DNA from: Thermaceae bacterium
GTDB taxonomy: Bacteria > Deinococcota > Deinococci > Deinococcales > Marinithermaceae
DNA: 7,064 nt
Assembly (NCBI GenBank): GCA_027023345.1
Contig: JALVVO010000238.1
Location: forward strand, 1 to 7,064
Direction of reading: 5' to 3'
This document shows, one piece after another, positions 5,835 to 7,064 of this stretch (its first letter is position 1; each line of letters begins with the position of its first letter). A program made the position numbers and the translations under genes. The notes under the pieces are model-generated. The model was not told where the DNA came from and did not search any database. It worked only from the letters and a program-made list of their open reading frames with translations.

Positions 5835-5842
5835 CCTAGAAT
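5814..5842 (+). promoter_or_regulatory. Promoter of ftsY
   Basis: CTGAAA (5814-5819, 4 of 6 to TTGACA), a 17-base spacer, then TAGAAT (5837-5842), 8 bases before the ATG at 5851. The -35 lies in the last codons of gltX and the -10 just after its TAG stop (5832-5834). A GAGGG run sits only 3 bases from the ATG, too close for a normal ribosome binding site, so a leaderless or near-leaderless mRNA is likely. Confidence 0.55.
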
Positions 5843-5850
5843 CGAGGGCG

Positions 5851-6774
5851 ATGTCCTGGCTTAGCCGGATCAAGGCCGGCCTCAAGAAGACCGCGGAGCA
5901 GCTCAACCGAGCCGTCCCCTGGGGAGGCGACCCCGAGGAGGTGCTCGAGGAGCTCGAGTACGCCTTGATCGCCGCCGACGTGGGGCTCGCCGCCACCGAG
6001 GAGATCCTGAAGGAGGTCCGGGAGCAAAACCCCAAGGACCTGCGGGAAGCCGTCAAGCAAGCGATCATGCTCCAGCTCGAGCCCGACGAGCGCCGCCGGC
6101 GGCTCAGGAAGCTTGGGTTCAAGCCCGACGCCCGCAAAAGGCGGGTCGAGCCCAAGGGCCACGTGATTCTGATGGTGGGGGTGAACGGCGTGGGCAAGAC
6201 CACCACCATCGCGAAGCTCGGCCGCTACTACCAGGAGGCGGGCAAGAAGGTGCTCTTCGCCGCCGGCGACACTTTCCGCGCCGCCGGCGGGGAGCAGCTG
6301 AAGCGCTGGGGCGAGCGGCTCGGCATCCCGGTAATCTCCGCCCCCGAGGGGGCGGACCCCGCCGCCCTCGCTTTTGACGCCGCCAAGGCTCGCGCCGCCC
6401 GCGGCTTTGACCTTCTCTTCGTGGACACCGCCGGCCGGCTCCACACCAAGCACAACCTGATGGAGGAGCTCAAGAAGGTCAAAAGGGCGATTGGCAAGGC
6501 TGACCCCGGCGAGCCCGGCGAGGTCTGGCTCGTGCTCGACGCCACCGTTGGCCAAAACGGGATCCAGCAGGCCAAGAAGTTCCACGAGGCGGTGGGCCTC
6601 ACCGGCGTGATCGTCACCAAGCTCGACGGCACCGCCAAAGGCGGGGTCCTGATCCCGATCGTTCGGGAACTCGGAGTGCCCATCAAGTTCGTCGGCGTCG
6701 GCGAGGGCGAGGACGACCTCCAGCCCTTCGACGCCGGCGCCTACGCCGAGGCGCTCCTCGGGGAGGCGGCGTGA
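5851..6774 (+). CDS. ftsY: Signal recognition particle receptor FtsY
   Basis: A 307-residue SRP GTPase that docks ribosome-SRP complexes on the cytoplasmic membrane so that membrane proteins reach the translocon. The N domain is helical (about 1-85), preceded by only a short amphipathic start (MSWLSRIKAGLKKTAEQL) and no long acidic A domain, as in the Thermus aquaticus protein. The G domain has all its motifs: P-loop GVNGVGKTT (110-118), DTFRAAGGEQL (140-150), DTAGR (192-196), TKLDG (256-260, guanine specificity) and GVGEGEDDLQPF (282-293). The insertion-box segment DTFRA and the DTAGRLHTKHNLMEELKK stretch distinguish it from the paralogue Ffh, which also carries an M domain absent here. ATG 5851 is chosen for the family start and the TAGAAT box 8 bases upstream. 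The stop overlaps the next gene in a GTGA junction. Confidence 0.97.
   Translation: MSWLSRIKAGLKKTAEQLNRAVPWGGDPEEVLEELEYALIAADVGLAATEEILKEVREQNPKDLREAVKQAIMLQLEPDERRRRLRKLGFKPDARKRRVEPKGHVILMVGVNGVGKTTTIAKLGRYYQEAGKKVLFAAGDTFRAAGGEQLKRWGERLGIPVISAPEGADPAALAFDAAKARAARGFDLLFVDTAGRLHTKHNLMEELKKVKRAIGKADPGEPGEVWLVLDATVGQNGIQQAKKFHEAVGLTGVIVTKLDGTAKGGVLIPIVRELGVPIKFVGVGEGEDDLQPFDAGAYAEALLGEAA
6762..6766 (+). promoter_or_regulatory. Ribosome binding site for the DsbB-type gene
   Basis: GGAGG within the last codons of ftsY, 4 bases before the GTG at 6771. The junction GGAGGCGGCGTGA repeats, with one change, the hisF/hisIE junction at 2327-2339, supporting translation of the second gene from the ftsY message. 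Confidence 0.5.
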
Positions 6775-7064
6775 ACGGGAAGACGCGGGCGCTCCTTCTG
6801 CTCACCTTCGCCTGGCTGGTGGCCATCGCCGCTACCGCCGGCAGCCTCTACTACTCCGAGATCCGCCGCTTCATGCCCTGCGAGCTCTGCTGGTATCAAC
6901 GGATCTTCATGTACCCGCTCGTTCTGCTCCTGGGTCTTGCGGTCTACCGGCTCGACCCCGGGATCCGCCCATATGCGCTTGCGATGAGCGTCGTCGGCGA
7001 CGCCATCAGCCTGATCCACTACCTGGAGCAAAAGGTCCCCGCCTTCCACCCCACCGCCTGCGAC
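6771..7064 (+). CDS. DsbB/BdbC-type disulfide bond formation protein, 3' end missing
   Basis: The first 98 residues of a small integral membrane quinone oxidoreductase; the frame runs off the window. Such proteins reoxidise a DsbA-like thiol oxidase outside the membrane and pass electrons to quinone. Visible: a first membrane helix (about 7-27), then the redox motif Cys37-Glu-Leu-Cys40 in PCELCWYQR, with Arg44 in the place of the quinone-binding arginine of DsbB. A second helix follows at about 45-59, a third at about 66-84 (YALAMSVVGDAISLIHYL), and then the extracytoplasmic loop with Cys97, presumably the first of the second cysteine pair. CWYQRIFMYPL is typical of the BdbC branch found in Gram-positives and Thermus. 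GTG 6771 overlaps the ftsY stop by 4 bases and has a GGAGG site; no later start would retain the first helix. Co-transcription with ftsY is likely. Confidence 0.88.
   Translation, partial: MNGKTRALLLLTFAWLVAIAATAGSLYYSEIRRFMPCELCWYQRIFMYPLVLLLGLAVYRLDPGIRPYALAMSVVGDAISLIHYLEQKVPAFHPTACD

Noticed and set aside
5836..6585. Long antisense open frame across ftsY (- strand, about 249 codons)
   Set aside because: Same composition artefact; ftsY with all its G motifs explains the region.
1..7064. tRNA or rRNA genes, CRISPR arrays, insertion sequences, riboswitches
   Set aside because: The window is almost fully covered by convincing protein genes with gaps of at most about 55 bases. I saw no cloverleaf, regular direct repeats or transposase.

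Overview
The window is 7,064 bases of GC-rich, tightly packed bacterial chromosome with every supported gene on the + strand. It looks like a member of the Thermaceae (Thermus and relatives). From memory, the glutamyl-tRNA synthetase and FtsY match the Thermus proteins almost phrase by phrase. The GluRS has no cysteine and carries Arg at residue 358, and FtsY has the short N-terminus of the T. aquaticus protein. The genus cannot be settled by eye.

Layout, left to right: the 3' part of a TrmA/RumA-type RNA m5U methyltransferase (1-912); a two-gene toxin-antitoxin cassette, Phd/YefM antitoxin (930-1172) and PIN toxin (1169-1558); hisF (1569-2339) and fused hisIE (2336-2971); a visibly AT-richer gene for a CPBP-family membrane protease (3027-3953); a small exported protein of unknown function (3973-4410); gltX (4416-5834); ftsY (5851-6774); and the 5' part of a DsbB/BdbC-type disulfide oxidoreductase (6771 to the window end). 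There is no RNA gene, CRISPR array or insertion sequence, and no non-coding gap longer than about 60 bases.

The genes fall into short transcription units. hisF-hisIE makes the last carbon-nitrogen ring steps and the early phosphoribosyl-AMP/ATP steps of histidine synthesis. ftsY-dsbB pairs membrane protein targeting with disulfide formation. The TA pair stands alone between unrelated housekeeping genes.

The most striking regulatory pattern is that all six genes that could begin a transcript (antitoxin, hisF, CPBP, the 145-aa protein, gltX, ftsY) have a TAnnnT hexamer ending 6-8 bases before the start codon. This is the -10 position expected for leaderless mRNAs, which are known to be common in Deinococcus-Thermus. 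By contrast, the downstream genes hisIE and dsbB use start-stop overlaps behind GGAGG ribosome binding sites, in an almost identical 13-base junction. Several of the -10 boxes are built from the stop codon or last codons of the gene in front.

I did not find an evidently new biological system. The best leads are the leaderless-promoter series, the palindromic operator at the TA cassette and the foreign-looking CPBP gene.
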